Assembly: GCA_963625295.1 (NCBI GenBank)
Contig: CAVFTC010000017.1
Coordinates: 1 to 31,294, forward strand
DNA from: CAG-488 sp963625295
Lineage (GTDB): Bacteria > Bacillota > Clostridia > Oscillospirales > Acutalibacteraceae
Direction of reading: 5' to 3'
DNA length: 31,294 bases
A model generated the notes under the pieces. It was not told where the DNA came from and ran no database searches. It worked only from the letters and a program-made list of their open reading frames with translations. This document shows, piece after piece, positions 1-6,925 of this stretch (positions within the stretch are counted from its first letter, which is position 1; each line of letters opens with the position of its first letter). Made by a program: the position numbers and the translations under genes.

Positions 1-46
1 GCGTGCTACACTCTCCTTGCGAAGTAATTAACATGCCGATACAATT

Positions 47-89
47 ATCCCCGGACTACCACTGTTAGAGTGATAATCCGGGGATTTTT
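47..89 (+). terminator. Rho-independent terminator of an upstream unit
   Basis: A nine-base stem (ATCCCCGGA at 47-55 with TCCGGGGAT at 77-85) is followed by a T run to 89. No gene ending just before it is visible; the transcript it closes begins outside the window. Bases 1-46 show nothing assignable. Confidence 0.8.
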
Positions 90-144
90 GCGTTTATTGG
101 GGGTTATAAAATGACTGCAATAGTGACTGCAATACGGCTTGGGC

Positions 145-173
145 AAAATAAAAAGACAGGTAAAAACCTGTCT
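145..173 (-). terminator. Terminator of the tRNA-Leu gene
   Basis: The stem AGACAGG (154-160) with CCTGTCT (167-173) is followed, on the minus strand, by TTTTATTTT. It lies immediately 3' of the tRNA-Leu CCA end, so it ends that transcript. Confidence 0.8.
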
Positions 174-175
174 CT

Positions 176-262
176 TGGTGCCGGTGACCGGGGTCGAACC
201 GGTACGGTATCGCTACCACCGGATTTTGAGTCCGGCACGTCTGCCAATTCCATCACACCGGC
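176..262 (-). tRNA. tRNA-Leu (anticodon CAA)
   Basis: Read on the minus strand, this 87-nt sequence folds as a long-variable-arm tRNA. The acceptor arm GCCGGTG (262-256) pairs with CACCGGC (186-180), followed by discriminator A and an encoded CCA at 178-176. The anticodon stem CCGGA/TCCGG encloses loop CTCAAAA, giving anticodon CAA, which reads the leucine codon UUG. The T arm contains GGTTCGA. The long variable arm fits a class II leucine tRNA. Confidence 0.95.
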
Positions 263-276
263 ACATAACGCTGCTT

Positions 277-305
277 ATTATACAATAAAATTTTCTAAAA
301 ATCAA
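277..305 (-). promoter_or_regulatory. Promoter of tRNA-Leu
   Basis: On the minus strand a TTGATT -35 box (305-300) is separated by 17 bp from a TATAAT -10 box (282-277). Transcription would start about ten bases upstream of the mature tRNA 5' end at 262, as expected for a tRNA gene. Confidence 0.75.
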
Positions 306-419
306 GTCTTTTATCCGATTTTCTGAAATTACTTTTGTGGGGCGAATTCCCAAAGTAAATTCCGCTTCAAAATATACGATTATTTTTTACTTTTGTATTT
401 TGGACAGCTTGTTTCTTGC

Positions 420-460
420 TGCACAATTCGCACACCCCAATTTGTGCGGTGTTGCCTTAG
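420..460. repeat. Short copy of the TTAAGGCAA palindromic repeat family (copy A)
   Basis: GCACAATT and AATTTGTGC flank a short centre, and the right side runs into GCGGTGTTGCCTTA, the conserved right end of the family. The left end is degenerate. It lies in the 339-bp gap between tRNA-Leu and the first SDR gene, upstream of the SDR promoter. The rest of that gap (306-419) shows nothing else I can assign. Confidence 0.65.
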
Positions 461-492
461 TTAAATTTTTGTCGAATTTGCCGTTTTAATGC

Positions 493-522
493 TTGACAAG
501 CAAGCGTGAAATGACCTATAAT
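493..522 (+). promoter_or_regulatory. Consensus promoter of the SDR operon
   Basis: A perfect TTGACA (493-498) and a perfect TATAAT (517-522) are spaced by 18 bp. The predicted start near 530 leaves a leader of about 70 nt before the ATG at 602. The consensus boxes suggest strong housekeeping transcription. Confidence 0.85.
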
Positions 523-601
523 AAATTGAAATAAATTAGGTTGCCGCCGATAATTTTACTCCGGTTTAATCAGCGGTTACTTATAAATTGGGAGGATTAC
601 G

Positions 602-2098
602 ATGAGCAAAAAAACCGTATTTTTGACCGGTGCATCCGGTAACATGGGTTATGCCGGCTTCAAGGAGATCTACAAGAGAAAGGATAAGTATAATCTTGTT
701 CTCCTTCTCAGAGGAAGCGAAAAAAACCGTCTCAAGTTCAAGGATTATGAGAATGATCCCGCCGTTAAAATTATCTGGGGCGATCTCACCAATTATGATG
801 ATGTTCGCAAGTGCGTAACAGGCTCCGATATCGTTCTCCATGTTGGCGGAATGGTTTCTCCGGCTGCCGACTATTTCCCCAAGAGGACAATCAAGACCAA
901 CACGACCGCAATGCAGTACATTGTTGACGCCGTTAAGGCTCAGCCTGACCCGGACGCGATCAAGGTCGTTTACATAGGCACGGTTGCCGAGACGGGCGAC
1001 CGTAATCCGCCGATCCACTGGGGCAGAACGGGCGACCCCATCAAAATCAGCATCTATGACCACTATGCGGTCAGCAAGGTAAGAGCCGAGCATATCATTG
1101 CCGAGTCGGGACTCAAATATTGGGTTTCGCTTCGTCAGTCGGGTATTCTTTACCCCGCAATTCTCAAGAACATTGACCCGATCATGTTCCATGTTCCGAT
1201 CAACGGCGTTCTTGAGTGGGCAACCATTGAGGATTCCGGACTTCTTCTTGCAAATGTCTGCGATGACTCCGTTCCGGAGGATTTCTGGAGAAAATTCTAC
1301 AACATCGGCTCGGGCGAGCAGTACCGTATCACAAACTTTGAGTTTGAGGAGTATCTTCTCGGCGCAATAGGCATGGGCTCACCGAAGAAGCTCTTTGCTC
1401 CGAACTGGTTCATTCTCAAGAACTTCCACGGTCAGTATTATGCGGACTCCGACAAGCTGAATGATTATCTTCATTTCAGACACAATGTTCCCATCAAGAA
1501 GTATTTTGACGATATGGCAAAAACTCTGCCGAAGTTCTATAAGCTTTCAAAGCTTGCCCCGGGCGGACTTGTCAAGAAGTTCCTCATGGAGGGTCTTGCC
1601 AACAAGGAAGTTTTCGGCACAATGAACTGGATCAAGAACCGTGTTCCCGAGCGTATCAGCGCATACTACGGCTCATATGAGGATTGGAAGAAGATTCCCA
1701 GCACATGGGATAAGTTTGAGATCAAGAAGGCTTCAATGACCCCGACATACCTTGATCACGGCTATGACGAGAAAAAGCCTCAGTCGGAGCTTGATATTGC
1801 CGATATGGAGCAGGCCGCAGAATTCAGAGGCGGCAAGTGCCTCAGCGAGAGCATGACAAAGGGCGACCTTTACACTCCGCTCAAGTGGGAATGTGCATTC
1901 GGCCATACATTTGAGATGACTCCCAACCTTGTTCTTAACGGCGGCCACTGGTGCCCGGAGTGCGACCCGATCCCGTGGAACTATGATGAGATTGCAAAGA
2001 AGAACCCGTTCTTCGCTCAGGTTTGGTATCCGAACCACAGGAAGGACGAGCATAATGTTTACGGCATGGAAATCTTCAAGGATTTCGGCGAGAAATGA
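602..2098 (+). CDS. NAD(P)-dependent epimerase/reductase (extended SDR) with C-terminal zinc finger
   Basis: A 498-residue protein. The N-terminal part is an extended SDR: Rossmann motif GASGNMG at residues 10-16 and catalytic YxxxK (Y155, K159), so it should use NAD(P)(H) on a small-molecule carbonyl, alcohol or sugar-like substrate. Extended SDRs are usually 300-350 residues. The extra C-terminal ~120 residues contain C431-x3-H435 and C451-x2-C454, a treble-clef/zinc-ribbon arrangement (WEC..GH....WCPEC) more familiar from nucleic-acid-associated zinc fingers. Start ATG602 is preceded by GGGAGGATT. It is the first gene of an operon that continues with an exported protein and two further SDRs. 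Codons are strongly biased (lysine nearly always AAG), suggesting high expression. The substrate cannot be read from sequence. I am sure of the fold and unsure of the role. Confidence 0.85.
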   Translation: MSKKTVFLTGASGNMGYAGFKEIYKRKDKYNLVLLLRGSEKNRLKFKDYENDPAVKIIWGDLTNYDDVRKCVTGSDIVLHVGGMVSPAADYFPKRTIKTNTTAMQYIVDAVKAQPDPDAIKVVYIGTVAETGDRNPPIHWGRTGDPIKISIYDHYAVSKVRAEHIIAESGLKYWVSLRQSGILYPAILKNIDPIMFHVPINGVLEWATIEDSGLLLANVCDDSVPEDFWRKFYNIGSGEQYRITNFEFEEYLLGAIGMGSPKKLFAPNWFILKNFHGQYYADSDKLNDYLHFRHNVPIKKYFDDMAKTLPKFYKLSKLAPGGLVKKFLMEGLANKEVFGTMNWIKNRVPERISAYYGSYEDWKKIPSTWDKFEIKKASMTPTYLDHGYDEKKPQSELDIADMEQAAEFRGGKCLSESMTKGDLYTPLKWECAFGHTFEMTPNLVLNGGHWCPECDPIPWNYDEIAKKNPFFAQVWYPNHRKDEHNVYGMEIFKDFGEK

Positions 2099-2121
2099 TA
2101 AAATTTGAGGAGTGATATTTT

Positions 2122-3102
2122 ATGAAAAAAACGGTAGTTACATGCGTTACGGCATTTCTCTGCGTTGTTGCGGTCTGTGTTTCTTCGGTTCTCGGAACGA
2201 ACAAGCTTGCTGACGCAAAGATTGAAGCAGCCAAATATGCTCCGGCTTCGTCGTCCTCAAGCGGCAACGGAGGTTCTACAACCGACGGCGGTTCGGGCGA
2301 TGTCGTCCCTGTTGATCCCTCGGTTGACCCCGAGACTCCGACAGACGCTTCGACAGGTGAGCAGGAGACTTCGGCAGCAGCGGACGGTGACAGCGGCAGC
2401 TCCGCAAATTCAAATACGAGCGGAAATTCCGGCGGCAGTTCTTCAACAAGCAAGGCTGCGGCAACAAAGCCCTCTACTCAGGCTGAAATACTCAACTATT
2501 TCAACACATCGGTCAATAAGGTCAAGACAAGTGCCAAGGGCGGCGTAAAGAACTATGAGAAGAATACTCAGGCGGGTTCTTTCACGCTCGGCGGACCGTT
2601 CAAGGTCTTTACAAACGTTATCAATTCTCTTGTTGAGAAGAATATGGGCGAAAAAGAGGGCGACACAAACCGTAAGCTTTCAAAGGCAGACCTCAAAAAG
2701 GATTTCCCCGTTGAGGAGGAAAGCTGGTCATCAAAGCTTACAACAGCTAACATTTCGAGCGCAACTCTTGCGGAGAAAAACGGCAAATATGTTATCACTA
2801 TCAAGGTTAAGTCGGACGCTCTTTCGACAAATCCGACTCACGGCGCCGGCAACCACGGCAAGGCGTTCAGCATTGTTCGTGTTTCAACGATCCTTGAGAA
2901 TGCAGGCGGTGCAAAATCCTTGATCGAGGGTGACACAAAGGTTGGATACCGTGACGGAAAAATTGTCGCTACAATCGATCCCGCAACAGGCAACCTTACA
3001 CATATCAATTATTATTATGTTTGGGAGCTTAATGTTACAAAGGCGGGCACGACTGTAAACGCTCCGTTCGGCATTGAATCCGATTTCACAATTAACTGGT
3101 AA
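2122..3102 (+). CDS. Exported or membrane-anchored Ser/Gly-rich protein of unknown function
   Basis: A 326-residue protein with a positively charged start (MKKT) and a hydrophobic segment at about residues 4-25, a signal peptide or N-terminal anchor. No convincing lipobox is visible. Residues ~40-118 are a low-complexity linker rich in Ser, Gly, Thr, Asp and Ala, typical of wall-spanning spacers. The remaining ~200 residues look globular, with alternating beta-type segments ending in FTINW; I recognise no family. Start ATG2122 has GAGGAGTG 8 nt upstream. It lies 23 bp after the first SDR gene and ahead of two more SDRs, so it is probably co-transcribed with them. That placement hints that the product of the enzymes acts at the cell surface, but this is inference. 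Confidence 0.75.
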   Translation: MKKTVVTCVTAFLCVVAVCVSSVLGTNKLADAKIEAAKYAPASSSSSGNGGSTTDGGSGDVVPVDPSVDPETPTDASTGEQETSAAADGDSGSSANSNTSGNSGGSSSTSKAAATKPSTQAEILNYFNTSVNKVKTSAKGGVKNYEKNTQAGSFTLGGPFKVFTNVINSLVEKNMGEKEGDTNRKLSKADLKKDFPVEEESWSSKLTTANISSATLAEKNGKYVITIKVKSDALSTNPTHGAGNHGKAFSIVRVSTILENAGGAKSLIEGDTKVGYRDGKIVATIDPATGNLTHINYYYVWELNVTKAGTTVNAPFGIESDFTINW

Positions 3103-3153
3103 TTTCAGAAAGGATAACGGGGCGTCAGCAATGATGCCCTGTGGGTGTATATT

Positions 3154-4167
3154 ATGAAAGTGTTTATGATTGGCGGCACGGGCTTGCTCGGTTCGGCAGC
3201 TGCCGCAGAATTTATCAAAAGAGGTCATTCCGTTAAATCTGTTGCTCTTCCTCCGCTTCCGGAGGGAGCACCGATTCCCGAAGAGATGGAGCTTGTTTTC
3301 GGCAACTATCTTGAGCTTTCCGACGATGAGCTTGTAGAGATGATGACGGGCTGCGACTGCTTCGTATTTGCAGCCGGCGTTGACGAAAGAGTAGAATTTC
3401 CCGCTCCCGTTTATGAGGCATATAGAAAGTATAACATCGAGCCTGTAAGACATCTTCTCACTATCGCAAAGCAGGTCGGCATCAAAAAGAGCGTTATCCT
3501 CGGCTCTTACTTTGCTTATTTTGCAAAGGAATTCCCGGAGATGGAGCTTACAAAGAAGCATCACTACATCAGAAGCCGTATCGAGCAGGAGGAGGTTGCT
3601 CTTTCGTTCGCAAAGGACGGCGAGATGGATGTTGCCGTGCTTGAGCTTCCGTATATCTTCGGTACTCAGCCGGGCAGAAAGCCGGTTTGGGTAATCCTTA
3701 TCGAGCAGCTTACAAATATGGGCAAGACGACCTTCTATCCGAAGGGCGGCACAGCTATGGTTACGGTTCGTCAGGTCGGCGAAGCTATCGTCGGCGCAGC
3801 GGAGAAGAATGAGGGCGGTAACGCCTATCCGATCGGCTACTATAACCTCACATGGGACGAATTTCTTCACATTGTTCACAAGGCAATGGGTCAGCCGAAC
3901 AGAAAGATTATCCATATCGCAAACTGGATGTTCAAGGCCTTCGGCGTTTACATGATGAATGATTACAAAAAGCGCAATGTTGAGTCGGGTATCAATGCGG
4001 TTTACCTTGCGGATATCATGTGCATGAACACCTTTATCAACAAGAAGTGGAGCGTTTCACTCGGCGTTCAGGAGGACGATATCGAGTCCGCTATCTTTGA
4101 TTCCGTTAAGCTTTCCGTTGATTCATTCACGGGTAAGCAGAAGCTTCTTGAGATGAAGGGAGAATAA
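3154..4167 (+). CDS. Extended SDR-family protein with YxxxR in place of YxxxK
   Basis: A 337-residue NAD(P)-binding protein starting MKVFMIGGTGLLG, with GGTGLLG at residues 7-13. The usual catalytic YxxxK is represented by Y138-I-R-S-R142, so the lysine is replaced by arginine. The expected Ser/Thr region reads LGSYF (116-120). The protein may therefore be an atypical oxidoreductase, an isomerase/epimerase or a non-catalytic partner. I chose ATG3154; an in-frame GTG at 3145 has no better ribosome site. The preceding leader has a hairpin and a possible eight-codon ORF whose TGA overlaps this ATG. The next SDR starts 3 bp after its stop. Overall similarity is to the NAD-dependent epimerase/dehydratase superfamily. 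Confidence 0.8.
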   Translation: MKVFMIGGTGLLGSAAAAEFIKRGHSVKSVALPPLPEGAPIPEEMELVFGNYLELSDDELVEMMTGCDCFVFAAGVDERVEFPAPVYEAYRKYNIEPVRHLLTIAKQVGIKKSVILGSYFAYFAKEFPEMELTKKHHYIRSRIEQEEVALSFAKDGEMDVAVLELPYIFGTQPGRKPVWVILIEQLTNMGKTTFYPKGGTAMVTVRQVGEAIVGAAEKNEGGNAYPIGYYNLTWDEFLHIVHKAMGQPNRKIIHIANWMFKAFGVYMMNDYKKRNVESGINAVYLADIMCMNTFINKKWSVSLGVQEDDIESAIFDSVKLSVDSFTGKQKLLEMKGE

Positions 4168-4170
4168 GCC

Positions 4171-5160
4171 ATGGAAAAGATAAGTCTTATCACGGGCGCA
4201 ACCGGTCACATCGGCTATGCGCTTTTGAAGGAGCTTGTTGACAGCGGCGAAAAGGTAAGAATACTTATCCGTAAGGATGTTCCCGTGTTTGACGGTATAG
4301 ACTGCGAAAAGGTCTACGGCGATGTTACCGACTCCGAATCGCTCGACAGGGCGTTTGAGGGCGTTGATGTTGTTTACCACCTTGCCGGAGTTATTGATAT
4401 AAATCCCGGCATGGAGGATCTCACATGGAGAGTAAATGTAAACGGCACAAAGAATGTTGTCAGAGCCTGCCAAAGATGTAATGTCCGCAGACTTGTTTAC
4501 GCATCAAGCGTTGACGCATTTCCTCCGCTTCCCGACAACCAAGTAATGACAGAGCTTGACCATTTCAGCCCGAAGAATCTTGACGGCACATACGCTAAGA
4601 CTAAGGCTATTGCAACTCAGTTTGTGCTCGATAATGTTCATGAGGGTAATATCGACGCCGTTGTTGTGCATCCGGGTGCTTGCATCGGTCCTTATGATTA
4701 TAAGGTTTCCAATGTCGGCGAAATGGTTCGTATGTTTATAAAGGGCAGCTTTCCGTGCTCGTTGAGCTTCGGCGCATACAATTTTGTCGATGTTCGTGAT
4801 GTTGCCAAGGGAATGCATGCCGCCGCTCAGAAGGGAAAAAACGGAGATTGCTATATCCTCTGCGGTGAGATGATCTCCACCGACGGCTTTATCAAGGCGG
4901 TAGCAAAGGCTTGCGGCAAGAAAGCACCGTCGATTAAAATGTCCTACGGCATGGTAAGACCGTTTGCTCCCCTTATGGAAAAGTATTATTCCGTTACCAA
5001 GACGACTCCGCTTTTCACTCGCTATTCGATCAGAAAGCTTATGTCTAACTGCAATTTCTCAATTGAAAAGGCAAGAAATGAGCTTGGATATGATCCGATG
5101 AGCGTTCAGCAGTCTGTTGATGACATGGTCGCCTGGATCAAGGAATACGAGAACAGATAA
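4171..5160 (+). CDS. NAD(P)-dependent oxidoreductase, dihydroflavonol-4-reductase/3beta-HSD-like extended SDR
   Basis: A 329-residue protein with a canonical GATGHIG (residues 9-15), DVTD at 51-54, HLAG near 70, YASS (110-113) supplying the catalytic serine, and Y141-A-K-T-K145. All catalytic residues are present. The pattern is closest to dihydroflavonol reductase/HpnA/3beta-hydroxysteroid dehydrogenase-type SDRs, which reduce ketones or act on prenyl or sterol-like substrates. Here the substrate is unknown. Start ATG4171 follows the upstream stop by 3 bp, and its ribosome site (GGGAGAA) lies inside the end of the preceding gene, so the two are translationally coupled. An intrinsic terminator closes the operon just downstream. 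Confidence 0.85.
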   Translation: MEKISLITGATGHIGYALLKELVDSGEKVRILIRKDVPVFDGIDCEKVYGDVTDSESLDRAFEGVDVVYHLAGVIDINPGMEDLTWRVNVNGTKNVVRACQRCNVRRLVYASSVDAFPPLPDNQVMTELDHFSPKNLDGTYAKTKAIATQFVLDNVHEGNIDAVVVHPGACIGPYDYKVSNVGEMVRMFIKGSFPCSLSFGAYNFVDVRDVAKGMHAAAQKGKNGDCYILCGEMISTDGFIKAVAKACGKKAPSIKMSYGMVRPFAPLMEKYYSVTKTTPLFTRYSIRKLMSNCNFSIEKARNELGYDPMSVQQSVDDMVAWIKEYENR

Positions 5161-5167
5161 TGATTTT

Positions 5168-5196
5168 ATGCGACTTCTTCTGAGGTCGCATTTTTT
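5168..5196 (+). terminator. Terminator of the SDR operon
   Basis: The stem ATGCGAC (5168-5174) with GTCGCAT (5185-5191) is followed by a T run. It lies eight bases after the last SDR stop and separates this operon from the acyl ligase promoter. Confidence 0.85.
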
Positions 5197-5207
5197 GCAT
5201 TTATATG

Positions 5208-5236
5208 TTGAAATCAAACAATAGATATGTTATAAT
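5208..5236 (+). promoter_or_regulatory. Promoter of the acyl ligase/condensation/ACP operon
   Basis: TTGAAA (5208-5213) and TATAAT (5231-5236) are spaced by 17 bp. Transcription from about 5243 gives a leader of about 120 nt that includes a palindromic repeat copy before the ATG at 5366. Confidence 0.8.
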
Positions 5237-5249
5237 TTACTGTAATTTT

Positions 5250-5285
5250 TAAGCGCACAATTGGGGCGTGCGGTATTACCGTAAG
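5250..5285. repeat. Short palindromic repeat copy in the acyl ligase leader (copy B)
   Basis: TAAGCGCACAATT on the left and GTGCGGTATTACCGTAAG on the right match the ends of the family with a few changes. It would be transcribed as a hairpin in the 5' leader of the acyl ligase gene. Confidence 0.65.
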
Positions 5286-5365
5286 ACAAAGTTGCTTTTG
5301 TGACAATTGACAAAGCACAATGTTATAGACTATTATATAAAAAAACGAAAGATAGGAGATGCGAT

Positions 5366-6913
5366 ATGGAAAATTTTGATGCGCCATCAGTCAGAGAACT
5401 GCTTGATAACGGAGCTGAAAAATACGGCGACGCTACCTTTATCAAGTTTATCAGGGACGATAAGGTCGAGGAGAGAAGCTTTAAAAAGGTGAGAAGCGAC
5501 AGCCTTGCCGTTTGTCGCTGGATTCGCAGCCTTTCCGAAAAAAGAATGCATGTTGCGATTATCGGAAAATCCAATTACGAATACATAACCTGTCTTTCTG
5601 GCATTCTTGTCAGCGGTAATGTTGCCGTTCCGTTTGCTCCGGATATTTCGGTTGAGGAAGCGGCGGAGCTTTTCGAGCGTGCCGATATAGAAATGCTTCT
5701 TTATGAAGCGGAATTTGCCGAGAATGCGGAGAAGCTGAAGGCGCTTTGTCCGTTTCTGAAATTTGCGGTCAATCTCGGCGATCTCAACGAGTTTGACAGA
5801 ATCTATTCCGAGTATTCCGAAGCCTCCGAGTATGCGGCTCTTTCGGACATCGCAGTGGATAAAAATGCGTGCTGCGTTATTATTTTTACATCGGGCACAA
5901 CGGGAGTGAAAAAAGGAGTTGAGCTTTCAACGCTTGCCCTTGTCGGAAATATCATGTATCACGACTATTGCACCGATATTTTCCTTCCGAACGATGTTTC
6001 AATGTCGGTTCTGCCGATGTACCATATCTATTGCTTCTCCGGCGACTATATCAAGAACCTCAAGGACGGCTTGCAGGTTTGCCTCAACGGTTCAATGATG
6101 GATTTGATTAAGAACCTCAAAATATTTGAGCCGAAGGTCGTTCGAGTTGTTCCGATGATTGCCCAGACTCTTTTGCAGCGTGTTAAAGCAATTCTTGCAA
6201 GAAATCCGGAAACCTCCGTCAAGGAAGCGGTTACGCAGGTTTTCGGCAGAAATATAAAGTGGCTCATCTCGGGCGGCGCATATCTCAACCCGGAGCTTAT
6301 TGACGAGTACGAGAAGCTCGGAATTTTCCTCAGACAGGGCTATGGCATGACCGAGGCCGGCTGCAGAATTTCCGTTCCCGACAACACCGCTTCAAGGGAA
6401 TCGGTCGGTCGTGTTACCGATGTTTGCGAGGCTCGAATCCAAAACGGTGAAATTCAGGTCAAGACCCCGACGGTTATGCTCGGCTACTATAAAATGCCGG
6501 AGGAAACGGCGAAGATGTTCACTGAGGACGGCTGGCTCAAGACGGGCGATATCGGAGAGCTTACTCCCGATAATCAGCTGTTTATCACGGGTCGTGTCAA
6601 GAATCTTATCATTCTTTCGAGCGGCGAGAATGTTTCTCCCGAGGCCATCGAAAAGAAGTTTGCCGACAATCAGCTCGTCAGCGAGGTTCTTGTATATGCC
6701 GAAAATGACAGGATCGTTGCCGAAATATATCCCGATTATGAATACGCAGAGCTTGAAAAAATCGAGGATATTCAAGCCGAGCTTGAAAAGGCCGTTGACA
6801 GAATGAATAAAACCGCCAAGGCTTCGCATATTGTTTCCGAGGTAAGAGTTCGCAAAGAACCGCTCGAAAAAACAGGCAGCGGCAAAATCAAGAGAAAAGA
6901 AACAAAAATTTAA
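5366..6913 (+). CDS. AMP-forming acyl-CoA/acyl-ACP synthetase (ANL superfamily)
   Basis: A 515-residue adenylating enzyme that should activate a carboxylic acid with ATP as an acyl-adenylate and pass it to a thiol. Visible motifs in order: TSGTTGVKKG (175-184, phosphate-binding loop), GYGMTEAG (325-332), GWLKTGD (389-395, ribose-binding aspartate), GRVKN (hinge, about 409) and C-terminal TGSGK with the catalytic lysine K507. The length is typical of stand-alone ligases. Start ATG5366 has AGGAGA seven bases upstream; an in-frame codon at 5300 lacks a ribosome site. It is followed 12 bp later by a condensation protein and then an ACP, so the likely acceptor is the phosphopantetheine arm of that ACP rather than free CoA (inference from context). 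Substrate specificity is not readable. Confidence 0.9.
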   Translation: MENFDAPSVRELLDNGAEKYGDATFIKFIRDDKVEERSFKKVRSDSLAVCRWIRSLSEKRMHVAIIGKSNYEYITCLSGILVSGNVAVPFAPDISVEEAAELFERADIEMLLYEAEFAENAEKLKALCPFLKFAVNLGDLNEFDRIYSEYSEASEYAALSDIAVDKNACCVIIFTSGTTGVKKGVELSTLALVGNIMYHDYCTDIFLPNDVSMSVLPMYHIYCFSGDYIKNLKDGLQVCLNGSMMDLIKNLKIFEPKVVRVVPMIAQTLLQRVKAILARNPETSVKEAVTQVFGRNIKWLISGGAYLNPELIDEYEKLGIFLRQGYGMTEAGCRISVPDNTASRESVGRVTDVCEARIQNGEIQVKTPTVMLGYYKMPEETAKMFTEDGWLKTGDIGELTPDNQLFITGRVKNLIILSSGENVSPEAIEKKFADNQLVSEVLVYAENDRIVAEIYPDYEYAELEKIEDIQAELEKAVDRMNKTAKASHIVSEVRVRKEPLEKTGSGKIKRKETKI

Positions 6914-6925
6914 GGGGGCATTTTC

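Noticed and set aside
111..326. A 71-residue plus-strand ORF with the GAGDRGRTGTV...PPDFESG pattern
   Set aside because: It is a translation through the antisense of tRNA-Leu and is a familiar tRNA artefact.
2884..3915. A 343-residue minus-strand ORF
   Set aside because: It is antisense across the end of the exported protein and an SDR gene with intact motifs; it has no domain or ribosome site.
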